Positions 45,701-56,019 of a stretch of 64,000 bases of DNA are shown here, piece by piece; positions within the stretch are counted from its first letter, which is position 1; every line of letters starts with the position of its first letter. The DNA is taken from contig SJOL01007106.1 in assembly GCA_004794785.1 (NCBI GenBank), positions 672,426 through 736,425 of the forward strand, in the 5' to 3' direction. The DNA is from Opisthorchis felineus (lineage: Eukaryota > Platyhelminthes > Trematoda > Opisthorchiida > Opisthorchiidae). The translations under genes were made by a program, and so were the position numbers. A model generated the notes under the pieces. The model did not search any database. It had not been told where the DNA came from and worked only from the letters and a program-made list of their open reading frames with translations.

Positions 45701-48700
45701 ACTAGCGAGCGCAGAGTAGTACGTCGTGAAGGACGATCGGCTTCTAGGAGGATTTCCCATAAGAAGCAGTTTCTTGGTTTTGTTCGGTTCTGTCCTGCAC
45801 CACGCCGGCACCATACAGATCAGGGTGAGGTTTTCATGTCTCAAAAAATCCAAGAATACGCTCGTATGCGACATGTATGGCGCTTTCTGAAGGAAAATCC
45901 GGTAGGCGAGCTACTCTCCTGTATTTGTTGGCTAGACGATTAGCAAGCAAGCAAAAAGTTTAAACCAAACCTGAGGTATATGGATGGACGACCTCTGTAA
46001 GATGGCAACTGCTGGGGAAGAATCTGAATTGATAGCAGCTCGAAAGTCCTCACTTTAGTGAGACCATTTAGGGTGAAAACCGGGTCCATTCAAGAACAAG
46101 GAGTAAGTTCATATCATCTGTATGGCAGACAGAAGTGCCAAAACCATGCTGGTAACCAAAACTGTTTCAAAAAGTGCCCCATCCTATTGTGTATGACCAC
46201 AGTTTCCCCTTTGGACTGAAGTTGCGGTCATGCGTTGTCTGACAAGAAATTAAGAAACATAATACGGACATGTAAACTGACCTCACTGTAACCCAAATTC
46301 AAGTGAGTGAGTTCGGAAGCTGGAGGATGTCCTTCTCTGGGATCTGAACCTGAAATCCGTGGTTGTTTGGGCAATAAGGAGTGTATCTCTTCGACATCAT
46401 TTTCACACACGGATAATGGTCGTTTTGGACCTCTTGGTATAAGATGCGGCAATTCGGCGGATACGGACGCCTCAACATACTGAGTGCCATCCACACTGAG
46501 AACGTTAGCTTCTAGTACTAGGTGGCGTGGATGACCAACAGAAGGAGTGAGTTGGTGCCGGACGCCGATGGGTGTTGAGCATCCTCCGTCCAAATATCGC
46601 ATTAGACTCCGTTCTGCTATCGCACTGAGACACGCTGACTCGTTATGGAGATCTGCGAGCACGGAAAGGATGAATGTATCATTCTTGCGGCATTCACAAG
46701 CCAAGGCTCCTTGACTCACGGCATGAAAGCAGTTATCCAGGACCTGAAGTCACAAACAAACAGTGATTCAGTGAGGGTTTAGCAGGCGGTGAAAATATAA
46801 TGAGTGGTTAAGTAGCCGCGCGTGCAATCTGAGATGTGTTCCTTTCAGCAGCAATCAATCGCAAGTGCCAGGCACAACTGAGGGAGTGGCAAGGCAGTAC
46901 GTTCGAAAAAGGACATGATACAACCGAAGAGCATCAGCAGGACAGCTATGTTCGAGATGCCCGACCCTTTCATTCAGAGTACTTAAAATAGGATCTGCCA
47001 CCTCCTAGTTGCGGAACTGTTCCATCAACGGAGTCTCAAAATCCGAATCTGTGTTGTTTGGTGTTCATTTCCAACCATTTTCCCATAAGAATGACAGCTA
47101 TTAGCACTATTAGCACCAATGAATCTGTTCTACATGACTATCCCTAGTGTCCATACTTTGTATCAAACGGGTCATCGGATATTTCTTGTGTTGCCTCAGA
47201 AAAAACGCACATATGACTCTACTACAGTAATACACCTCAACATGCATCAAACCAACTCAGCTTCCTCACGTCTTATTGTTCTGGTGTCCAGAAGTGCCGC
47301 GATGGTGACTGCATGAAGAACGATTGCTGAAAAAAATAAACACGAATAGACCCTTGCGAACGGCCGGCTGTGTAGTCCGACAGTGCGAAAACGACTACAC
47401 ATGATCCAGCAGACATAAGCAGCGATGCATTGTACGGGCTTCTCTGGACTGAAAGGTCCACGAATAGTACTTTTTTGACCGGCAACTCGAAAAATCACGT
47501 GGAAATAATCGCCAAACATGGAAGCAGATTCAGTGAAGATTCTCTCAGAACCAACAACGATGAGCGCTTCATTTGACTGTAAGCTGGTCCCCATGAGCAA
47601 CAAAGGTGCGCACTGAGTTAGCTGGCGGCTCTCGGCCATAAGCAGTTGAAAAATTCAGATCGACCACATGACAAAGAGTTACCGTAACAATATTGTGATA
47701 AGGGTTGTTGACCTTTGTGGGACATGTACGTATACCTGGATCATGTCCTGGCCGGTATCCGCATCGCAGCCTGTCCTCTTGCGAGCTAGAAGAAAAACGT
47801 CACCTTCATGACGTTCAGTGCTTCCAAAACGCCACAACTGTTTAGGTAACGCTCGAATTCTCGAAGCATAGCCTCATGCTTGCGGATGAGCGGCTTGGGG
47901 TAGCAGACAAATTTGTCTACCTGGGCAGCTGTATCAGTCCAAGTGGTCTCGCGAAAGATATTTCCATTCGGATTGGGAAGGCCAGAGCAGCTTTTGTGAA
48001 CCTGCGTCAACTGTGGTGTAGGCGTGACATCAGCTTATCCGTCAAGGGTCGCGTTTGCAATGCTACCCAGTGCGATCCGTATTGCTATACGGGTCAGAAA
48101 CCTGGCAACTGCGCGCCGAGGACGTCAAAAGACTTTCAATGTTTGACCACATATGTCTTCGGAGCATTGCTCGAGTCTGGTGAAAACACCGGATCAGCAA
48201 TGCTGAAATACGTCAAATGGTATTCAGAAGAAATAACTCATTCACGATAGATGGACTGGTCACACTGCATAGGTTGCGCTGGCTTGGCCACGTGCTGCGT
48301 ACGCCAGTCGACCGAGATCCTCTTTTTGCAGAACCACGCGAAGGGTGGGAATGAGCCAGGGGAGGCCAAACAATGACTTGGCAACAAAGTGTGAAAGTCA
48401 CTACCAGCAAACTCAGCTGCGCTGGTCATTGCCGTCTCCCTTGGTGGGGACCCTGAGACGGGCCACATCAATGGTTAGAGACATTGTCAGACATGGCCCA
48501 GTCGCGCCCTTAATGGTGCTCATGCATCCAAGCTATTGCCTTCAGTGCATAGCTCCATTCCCAATCCCCCCACTTAAAAGTCCGCTGATAACCCTGTATT
48601 TACGCATAAATTATATCAACTCCCGACTCCAATGCGGGCGGTAGACGAAACTGTGGCAGGTACAACCACTGTATGACAGGTACGCGATTCTTACTGCTGA

Positions 48701-50717
48701 TAATGATGATGAATCCTCGAACACCGGTTGGGTCGAAATAACGTGAATCCGGAGCTCGACTCTAAACACTGCGGCGGGCTAATTCAAGTTGGCTCCTACA
48801 ACGCTCGAAGTCTTTAATCACCAATGAAGTGATTGTTAGAATTACTGAATCAAGCTTCACTATAGTTTACATTCGACTTAGACATCTTTGAGGTCACGAG
48901 ACATTAGCAAGTCAGTGAGGAGCACGGCAGCGCAGTCAGTGGTTCTTTACAGCTACGAAACTAGACACTGTGTGTAAGACTTCAAAACCGTTTGGATTTG
49001 ACCACTTGTGTGTTCGAAGCATAACACACGCATCACAAGAAGTTCGAATTAGCGAAACTTAGCGTCTTTTACCGATAAATCAAGTGCTACTCTAGTCGAT
49101 AACCTAATTTAGCTGTACCAAACAAGCCGACTTGAGAATGTGCTTCGTCTGTCAGGTTCTCGATTGGTTTATCATGCACTGGCTAGTATAGGTTCAAATA
49201 AGAAAATGCTGCAAACTGGGTCACAAAAGACCAGCTTTGGCTGCACGGTACATGCCTTCTGTGAGGTTTGGGTACCAAATACCAGACCACTTAACGGTTG
49301 AAGGTATGATAGTGTTACGTAGCTGGTGATGCTATTATGTCCGTTCACCTGCTCCTAGTCGATATTTTGGACTGATTTGTTCGTTTACCGTGCCCACAAT
49401 ATTCTCCAGCAACAATTCAGTTGGCGACTTGCTACCTCCAATCCCGGCTGCCGACCTTCAACAGAAAGGCGGACTGTAAACATGGGACCCCCTCCTCAAC
49501 CTAAGAAGTGTCCGAATGTACATCTCTACTCAAGCGTCATCATGCTGCTGTAGCTGACGACCTTCCACCTACTCTGTTCAAGGATGGCGGCGAATTCCTG
49601 TCAGTGCCTGTCTAGCCTGTTTGTGTTTATCTGGGAGAAAGAGACCGTTCCAGATAACTGGGGTGAGTTGATCGTAGTACCCATTTTCAAAAGAGGTGCC
49701 CGCAGCGAATGTGGTAACCACAGAGGTATTATTTTGACTCCCGTTGTAACAAGGCTTCTGGCGTCACCGATTCTTCGGTGCCTTACGGCGGCACGCGATT
49801 CCTTGACCCGTAATAATGACAACATCTTGTTCATGCTGCACTACATTCAGCCACGTGCTAAAGTGACCTGAACTGCAATTGTCAAATTGAATCATATTTG
49901 ATGATCACCATCCGTCCATTTCTACAAATGTCGCCAAGTAAATAGCTGACTTACGACCCCATAGATAAAACTAGCAAGTAAAGCAGAAGAGCCTTTAGCA
50001 AACCAAGTCAGAATGGAAAAAGAATACAGCCTTAGGACAATAAAACCAACTATGCATGCAACACTGCACGTGGTAAACAAATCTCAAACAAGGACCTACC
50101 TCATCAATACGATCTGCCCAGCCCAGTCGCTCAATCCCAGCTTTCGCTAGCACAATCGCATCATACCTGACAGTGCGCACAGTGGTATCGACCTCCTTTG
50201 TCACCGTTTCACTCTCCAGGTCCAGCTTGTTCAGACGGGTATTGAGGTTCCCTCGGATGGAAATGAAGTTGAGGTGGGGATACAAACGTTTTAAGGTTGC
50301 ACTGCGACGAAGGGCGCTTGTACCAACAATGGATCCCTCGGGGAGATCACGGAGCTTCCGGCCACGATTTTTGGGAGACATTAGCACGACGTCTTCTGGA
50401 GAAGTTCGGTCAAACACGCAGCCTAACACAAGTCCCTCGGGCATAGATGTAGGCACATCCTTGAGAGAGTGCACCACGAAGTCCACTTTGTTGTCTTCAA
50501 GAGCCCTCTCCAGTTCCTTTGTGAAAAGGCTTTTGTCTCCAATTTTTGAAAGCGCAACATCTATAATTTTATCGCCTACGGTGGCAATTTTGACAACCTC
50601 AAATTCCAATAAGTTGTTCTTGGCCCGCAGCATATCAATAGCCAAGTGAGTTTGCACCAGTGCCAATTGGCTTCGACGTGATCCGATGCGTATGGTCCTT
50701 ACATTTTTTCCCGACAT
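42494..50717 (-). CDS. HMBS: hydroxymethylbilane synthase (porphobilinogen deaminase), three coding exons
   Basis: Joins 50717-50100, 46743-46282 and 42718-42494, all phase 0, giving 434 residues (human about 361). The enzyme condenses four porphobilinogen units into hydroxymethylbilane, the third step of heme synthesis, in the cytosol. Exon 1 has TIRIGSRRSQLA (8-19), TVGDKIIDVALSKIG (46-60), HSLKDVPT with the catalytic Asp at 87, GTSALRRSATL (132-142) and SIRGNLNTRL (153-162). Exon 2 has SQGALACECR, then LDGGCSTPIGV with the dipyrromethane-cofactor Cys at 261. Exon 3 has the C-terminal helix (LAEKLLASGASRILEEIR). Splice sites are GAG/GTAGGT and GAG/GTCAGT donors and CAG acceptors. Oddities: about 12 extra residues near 167-182, about 45 extra in domain 3, Ser for Gly in the VGQGALG motif, and a 15-residue tail. 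The start is the Met that aligns with the family N-terminus; an AG acceptor lies 27 bases upstream, so a 5' noncoding exon or trans-splicing is possible. All key residues are intact. Confidence 0.93.
42719..46281 (-). other. HMBS intron 2
   Basis: This 3.6-kb GT-AG intron shows no further HMBS-like exon; the residues on either side join without a gap in the family alignment other than the variable insertion. It contains an AT-rich low-complexity tract at 45360-45434. Open frames at 45530-45943 on both strands were not recognised. Confidence 0.75.
45360..45434. repeat. TTATT-rich low-complexity tract
   Basis: About 75 bases made almost only of T and A in TTA/TTTA units. It may be a degenerate microsatellite or an old retroposon tail. 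Confidence 0.85.
46282..46743 (-). CDS. HMBS: HMBS coding exon 2 (cofactor Cys and domain 3)
   Basis: This exon has 154 codons and follows TTGTGACTTCAG. Its first residues (VLDNCFHAVSQGAL) continue the family pattern directly from exon 1 (GWADRIDE). The donor is GAG/GTCAGT; the nearby TTACA/GTGAGG would break the frame to exon 3 and was not chosen. The second half (PRGPKRPLS to LNLGYSE) is a poorly conserved insertion. Confidence 0.9.
47870..48720 (+). mobile_element. RTE-like LINE 3' end fragment
   Basis: The plus strand encodes DKFVYLGSCISPSG, IRIGKARAAFVNLRQLW, then after shifts VRSVLLYGSETW, LSMFDHICLRSIARVW, HRISNAE, and LHRLRWLGHVLRTP. This is the C-terminal part of the RTE RT protein. 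A short GATAATGATGATGAATCC run near 48700 could be its 3' tail. The fragment is 5' truncated, as is usual for LINE insertions, and is frame-broken. Confidence 0.8.
49430..49871 (+). mobile_element. RTE-like LINE RT N-terminal fragment
   Basis: The plus strand encodes DDLPPTLFKDGGEFL, then VFIWEKETVPDNWGELIVVPIFKRGARSECGNHRG and TPVVTRLLASPILRCL, the first RT motifs of the RTE group, then stops matching near 49815. It is the 5' part of RT yet lies downstream of the 3' fragment at 47870-48720, so the two are separate insertions or a rearranged one. Confidence 0.75.
50100..50717 (-). CDS. HMBS: HMBS coding exon 1 (domains 1 and 2)
   Basis: This exon has 206 codons ending at GAG, followed by GTAGGT. 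It merges what are many exons in vertebrates and contains the catalytic Asp and the substrate-binding arginines. Confidence 0.93.
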
Positions 50718-50744
50718 GTAAAGGTCAGCCCTGCGCTATGATAG

Positions 50745-50760
50745 CTGAAACACAAAGCAC
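50745..50760 (-). promoter_or_regulatory. candidate splice acceptor upstream of HMBS start
   Basis: The minus strand reads GTGCTTTGTGTTTCAG, ending 27 bases before the HMBS ATG. It may close a 5'-UTR intron or be a trans-splice site. Confidence 0.4.
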
Positions 50761-51492
50761 AAACAGGATTCACACGTGACCGAAAAACGGAAGCTCAGGG
50801 AAGAAGCTGTGGAGTAGTCGAAGAAGCATGGGCTTTATGACCTAGTAAACGCTTTACTTGATTTAGCTCTGATGCCTGAAAGACTCAACCCAAATGGATA
50901 GAGTAATCCTGCGCTGTCGTAATGTGGATTATGTTATGCAATCAATCAACTTGAGTTATAAACCGTGTGCCATAGGCACATTGATTCCAGCTGCTACAGT
51001 TTCGATCAGTGGAAAGTGGGAGTGTGGGACATACCGCCAAATCTTGCGGGCGATGGCATGTTCAGTTAGTTCGGGAACTGGGTAGCCACGAACTGAACGA
51101 GATAGCTTTGATGCACAAGCGCCGCTGACTGAGCGATTGGGCCACTTCTGCCAGTGTCATTACCCATTGATGAGTTGAGTCCCTGGGTCTCCATCCAGTG
51201 GGGCGGCAGTTGTCGACCAGACACAGTTTACTGGTCAGTGCTTCATATTTCGTTGCCAGGCCATACACTGTCCAGATCTTGGTTGACTCCACTCAGCACG
51301 GGGCTGGGAGAAAAGAACTCTGAGAGACAGATGGTCTTCCAGCATGCGGATACGTGTTCTAACCAGCGTAGCCTACTGCGGAGGAGTTTCTTCTTCCTAA
51401 AACTGTCTGGCGTACCTCAGCGTTACTAATCCGATTTTTCACCCAGGTCTAACCAATGCTTCAGAGACACCGATGGTCAAACACTGACATCT

Positions 51493-52290
51493 TTAGTTTG
51501 TCCACTGCACGTAGAGGCCACGTCTCTGATGCATAAAGCAGCACGGACTGCACTGCCGCAGTGTAAACTCTGCCCTTGACGGACGAAATGATGTCACGTC
51601 AGCGCCATAGATGTCGAAGGTTGGCAAAGGCTGCCCTAACCTTTCCAATTCAAGAAGTAATCTCATCTCCAGCCTGCCAAGATGGCTGAAGTGGTTAGAA
51701 CGTGAATCTACTAACCGGAAGGTCCGTGGTTCGAACCCGACCTCTGCCTCTCGACTTCCCCTGTCTAGGCTTGGGCAACCTGGCAGTATCCCAGCCCTCG
51801 TGCTTCCTTCTGGTGGCATGGCAGCTAGGCACCGAAAGGGTGTTACAGCTGAGCGGTTATCTCCAGCCGGTCCACCGGAACCTATACAACTGCCCAGATA
51901 AACCGAGTGGATTGGCTCGTCTGCAACCATGATGTTTGGGTTTGATCCCACCCAGTCTTGTAGCAGAACTTTACAATTTTCAGGTGTGAAGCGCATGCCA
52001 AACCGTGTGGCAGAGTTATTTAGGTTATCTAAAATGGTTTTCATTTCTGAAGGAGCTGAACCAACGAGAGAAATATCGTCCACATACTCAGTGTCTGTGA
52101 GCGAACATCCAGGGAGGATTTCGACCCCAGAGGTAAGCAAGGAAGTTGCAAGAAGCACATCAATAACAAAGTTGAAAAGGAAAGGCGAGAGAAGGTAGCC
52201 TTGTCTCCAACCACTGAACGTGGTGAACTCAGGCGGAAGTTTGAAGTATAGTCGTGCCCACCCAAAGGAGTTCGCATACAGAACCCTCAT
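51493..52290 (-). pseudogene. RTE RT frame read through a nested SINE
   Basis: The 265-codon open frame is chimeric: codons from 52290 to about 51869 are RT with YVDD, those from 51858 to 51675 are translated antisense SINE, and the rest is out-of-frame LINE. It is not a real protein. Confidence 0.75.
51675..51858 (+). mobile_element. tRNA-derived SINE, copy C, with target duplication
   Basis: The best-defined copy, 184 bases. Target duplication ATCTCCAGCC flanks it at 51665-51674 and 51859-51868; only one copy of this string is needed in the LINE it interrupts, so the borders are firm. The head has an A-box-like GATGGCTGAAGTGGTTAG and B box GGTTCGAACCC; the body has TAGGCTTGGGCAACCTGGCA and CTTCCTTCTGGTGGCATGGC; it ends GTTACAGCTGAGCGGTT. 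Confidence 0.9.
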
Positions 52291-52362
52291 AAGTGATATA
52301 AATTTGGAAGGGACACCTTAGATCGCCGGACACCAACAAAGTTTCTGACGATCGACAGTCAT

Positions 52363-52432
52363 CATCATCATCATCATCGACAGCATGACATCAGTGTTCA
52401 ACAGTGATGCTTCGCTGCCGCACGATCAACAG
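52363..52432 (-). repeat. CAT/ATG-rich interspersed repeat inside the RTE copy
   Basis: Six CAT units then CGACAGCATGACATCAGTGT and TCAACAGTGATGCTTCGCTG, nearly identical to 2729-2792. It interrupts the RTE frame between the FDSVDRAA and GVPSKFISL parts, replacing or adding to about eight expected codons. Confidence 0.7.
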
Positions 52433-53225
52433 AGTCGAAAGTAGCTTCCAGATCAAGAAAAAAGAAGAATACTGGACGTTTCAAGGAATGGCGCTGTCCA
52501 AGAATTTGTCGATAAATCCTTGGCCAGGGAGAAACCCAGCTCGATTCTCACGGATCTGTCTCTCCCGATAATCGATCAACCTAGGCAAAATAATGCCGGA
52601 GAGTACATTAGATGCGACGGATACCAGGCTGACGCCACGATGGTTTTCGCATGACGTTCTTGTGCCCTTTTTGAAAACTGGGAGGACGGTCGAGGACTGG
52701 CATTCTGTTTCTGTTCTACAATTTGGTTGTGAGACTGTTCACCCGGGCCTCAACACCTACGAAGAGTGCGGACCATCTGGTCAGGTGCCCAGTCGAGTTG
52801 GAGGATTGATATCTCAAGCTAGATTTATGTTGTTGATGGCGGGCTGGTGGTGATGATCCATTCAGGCCCCCCTGGGTTCTTCCGCTGGTTGTGTTGAAGG
52901 AAACCAGCTGAACTGTCGTTCGAAGTGTTCAACCTATCACTCAAGACGACGATTTTTTGAGTGAATTGCCCTTCCGTCTTCTTCGCACATCGTTTCGCTG
53001 ACACTTGTCTTCTTATGACCAGTTGATCGAATCAGCTGAACAAGGACCAGGCTGTTGTCTGCAGCAAAAGCCTTCTCCATCTCCTAGGCCTCCGTAATCC
53101 ACCATTGTTATCAGTCACTCTTCCAGCGCTTGATCATCCGGTATTTGAGGGATCTGAGTACGCCATCACAGTCGTTAGTTGCTTGCACGGCCTTTCTGGC
53201 AGCAATAAGATCTGCTGATCTCGAC

Positions 53226-56019
53226 TATATCCGGGGTCGACGGGTTACACAGACTGGGCCTTAAAAATTGCACGCTCAGTTGGCTGGATCTGTCTGCAGC
53301 CACCAGGGACTTACCAAATCCGGTCGAATTACGATCGGAATTTATCATCAGCCCAATGCGGCTCCAAATGTATCTGCTAAGCGAACGGTTCCAAGAGCAA
53401 GAGCAACCCTTAACGAAGTCATACAGGTAGACTGCTGTATCACTGGCCTCGGGCATGGGCCCTCAAAGGTTCTAACAATCTGCCGTCCCGGTCAGACTTC
53501 TGAATCAAAGGCTATGAGTAGAGTCGGAAGTTTTCTCAGTAACTCCTACATGGGATTTCGGAGCAAAAGGCTCTGACCGACCGAGAAGTACTTTTACTCT
53601 CGCCCCACTGGCCTAATCACCAGTGCTGCTATCTTCAGGTCATTTAAACATTTCTACTGAACACAGTGTTCTTGCAAATATCGCTACTTGACCTCTTGTT
53701 CGAACGAGGATGAGAAGAATGAGGGAAATACAGGAATGCGTTTAAAACGATGGACAAATCAGTGCACCTACCCGTTCAACGTTTGACAATAACACTGATG
53801 ACCGGTTCCTAAATCAGCAGCAAAGGGTAGAGGACAGGATGTACCACATAGAAAGCCATATAAATGCAACATGAAGTGAAGGCTACAAGCAGAAAAACAT
53901 ACTAGACCACGTCACATGTGAGTGACGTAGTAAATTATAGTTCTGCTTCTAAAAACAATCTAATGAAACTTCGAGGAACTGGCATCGCATTCGAAGGCAA
54001 CTCTGGTCTATGAAACCCTGGCCAGCCGATAATAAAGACGCGCTATCATCCAGTGGGCCACCCTGAGCTTGCGAGTGCGAGTATACTGCTCCTCAGATTA
54101 AAATAAAATAAAATCACTCTCCCAATAAACGCAAGTTGTGCTCCACTCTTCCAGGCTTCTCTCTATTAGGAAAACAAAATAAGGAAGGATACAACGAAAG
54201 TCGTTGAAGAAAAATATTATACAATTCCTAGGGCTATTTTCACTGCAGTGTTTTGTTGACGTAGCTCAAAATTAGCGGTAACTTGCATGTACCATGTGTG
54301 CACGGTATCGTTTTTGATCTTGTGGTTTTACGTTTTTGTCCGGAGGCCATCCGACCCTAATTACTGAACAGCAAGTCACTTGGACGGATGTGTCACGTGC
54401 AGGCTACGGACCAAACGAGGGAGTGCCCTGATTGGTCAGAATGCCAGCCAACCTGGATCGAGCATCTTTTGCTCGACGTTCCTCGCCGCATCACGGAGAT
54501 TCTAGCACGACCTTGTGGAACATTCTGTGAATACCCTATAAATACAGTTGTAATAATCTTTCTTCGTATCCATAAAGGGCTGTCTGAAGCTACGGGGCCT
54601 CTTGATGTACCACAGTGGGCGGAGGAGGAACCCAAGAGCCGACACAGAGTTGCTTGGCCCTTCAGCAAATCACAACAACTGGCGACGGGGATGGGATCTT
54701 GTGGGTTTATGTTTTGGTTGCTGGTGAGGTGAACGAAAAATGTGACCACATTCGAAGTCAAAATAACATGCCTCTGGGCTCCTTTTCAGGTGAAAAGCAG
54801 ATAGAGAATGTGAGTACAGTGAAGGTCGTGCTGAAAATGTATACATGTATAAATATATCTGATAATGATTCGACATCCATTGCATATGTGCGGCTAAGGT
54901 CTCGTTAAACAGACGAGGCTGTGTTCGGTCTAGGTCCATTGGTCCCAAAGGTTTTTTAGATAAGAACACCGAACTGACTCAAATGAACAGACACGGCTAC
55001 CGGGTGGAACAATGAGAAAAGTAGGACCACACTGATCGGATCAGCTAGTTTGATTCATGTCCGTCTAGAGGGATGAAGGAGGAGAGATGGCACGGCTTGG
55101 AGAGCTAGCAATATAAAAAATGAAAAGACAAACGGGGCACAAGCAGAAGACAACAGACAAAATTGAAAACCATAAAACTAAAAGGAAAGTTCAAGTGAGA
55201 TGAAAACACCAAACTGCACTGCATATAACAAGACATTCGAAGGGGATAGGGCTGAAATGTCTGCATACAAACAGTCGTGGATGAAAATACGGCAAAGATG
55301 GTACCGCCGTGGCTATACTCCGGATACTTAGGACAACGGGTAGTGTCGAGCAGCGGCAACTCTAGCGGTATAACGTGCAATCTCAGGGGAAAATAATTCA
55401 GACCAACGGGCTCCATATATGTCGCTTATTATATAATGCGACCTAAAACGAACATGGTTGTTATTTTCCGGAGCGTTTATACGTGTTTGAGGTTGAGAAC
55501 TGATAGTTACAAAATGTCCTTTGGGCTTAAGTATTCGGATATGCACCCCGGCTGTCACACAGGTGGCTTCCCCCATCGTACGCCGTGCGCTGGTTACCTC
55601 CGCCGTCCCATTTCATGGAAATCATGTTTGCGTAAAGGAGTGGCAGAGGAGGTAGCGGTAGGAAAACTGACAGCCGTTGTGACCACGTGCACTCACTTGG
55701 CGATAGATAATACCTAGGTAGGTAGGCGTATGTGGCACTGCGTTGTCACGCTGTGATTGAAGACGTGGCCCTGAGAGTCCAGTTCACGGTCTCGGCAGCG
55801 GAACTCATCAAAAAAATTGGCAGAACGAGGATAATTAAGTCCGGAGGACAGAACTTTGCTGTCTGAACAACGAATGGCTGGATCTTGTCACATTTTACGG
55901 AACTGCTTTCTTTGCCCACACCATTCCATCGTGTAGGTCATGGAAAGGAGCTTACGAAACTTTCGCAATCTTCTCTGATTCGAAGATGGAAAATTGACAG
56001 CTTCATTGCCGTTGCACTT
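53226..56019. other. unassigned stretch
   Basis: No gene or repeat recognised. Some of the part next to 53226 may be further 5' sequence of the RTE copy. Open frames near 54388-54761 overlap on both strands. Confidence 0.4.

Larger units (their letters stand above)
46744..50099 (-). other. HMBS intron 1
   Basis: This 3.4-kb GT-AG intron carries two RTE-like LINE fragments in antisense orientation to the gene (47870-48720 and 49430-49871). A 130-codon minus-strand frame at 47247-47639 is present but has no recognised similarity. Confidence 0.8.
51065..53225 (-). mobile_element. RTE-like LINE reverse transcriptase copy with nested insertions
   Basis: Read on the minus strand from about 53225: linker (LKYRMIKRWK, ITEA then MEKAFAADNS), RT start (KKGTRTSCENHRGVSLVSVASNVLSGII), an interrupted middle, then MRVLYANSFGWARLYFKL, SPFLFNFVIDVLLATSLL and the catalytic YVDDISLVGS (near 52080). 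A SINE breaks it at 51858/51675, after which the C-terminal part (FTLRQC, LLYASETWPLR in another frame) continues, ending with WRPRDSTHQWVMTLAEVAQ. It has many stops and shifts. A CAT/ATG repeat is inserted at 52363-52432. Confidence 0.82.

Noticed and set aside
45530..45943. A 137-codon plus-strand frame in HMBS intron 2 with an overlapping minus frame
   Set aside because: No recognised motif on either strand; possibly part of an unknown repeat but not supportable as a gene.
47247..47639. A 130-codon minus-strand frame in HMBS intron 1, possibly an extra exon
   Set aside because: HMBS exons 1 and 2 join without missing residues, and the frame has no recognised motif. A hydrophobic stretch near its end is not enough to call a gene.
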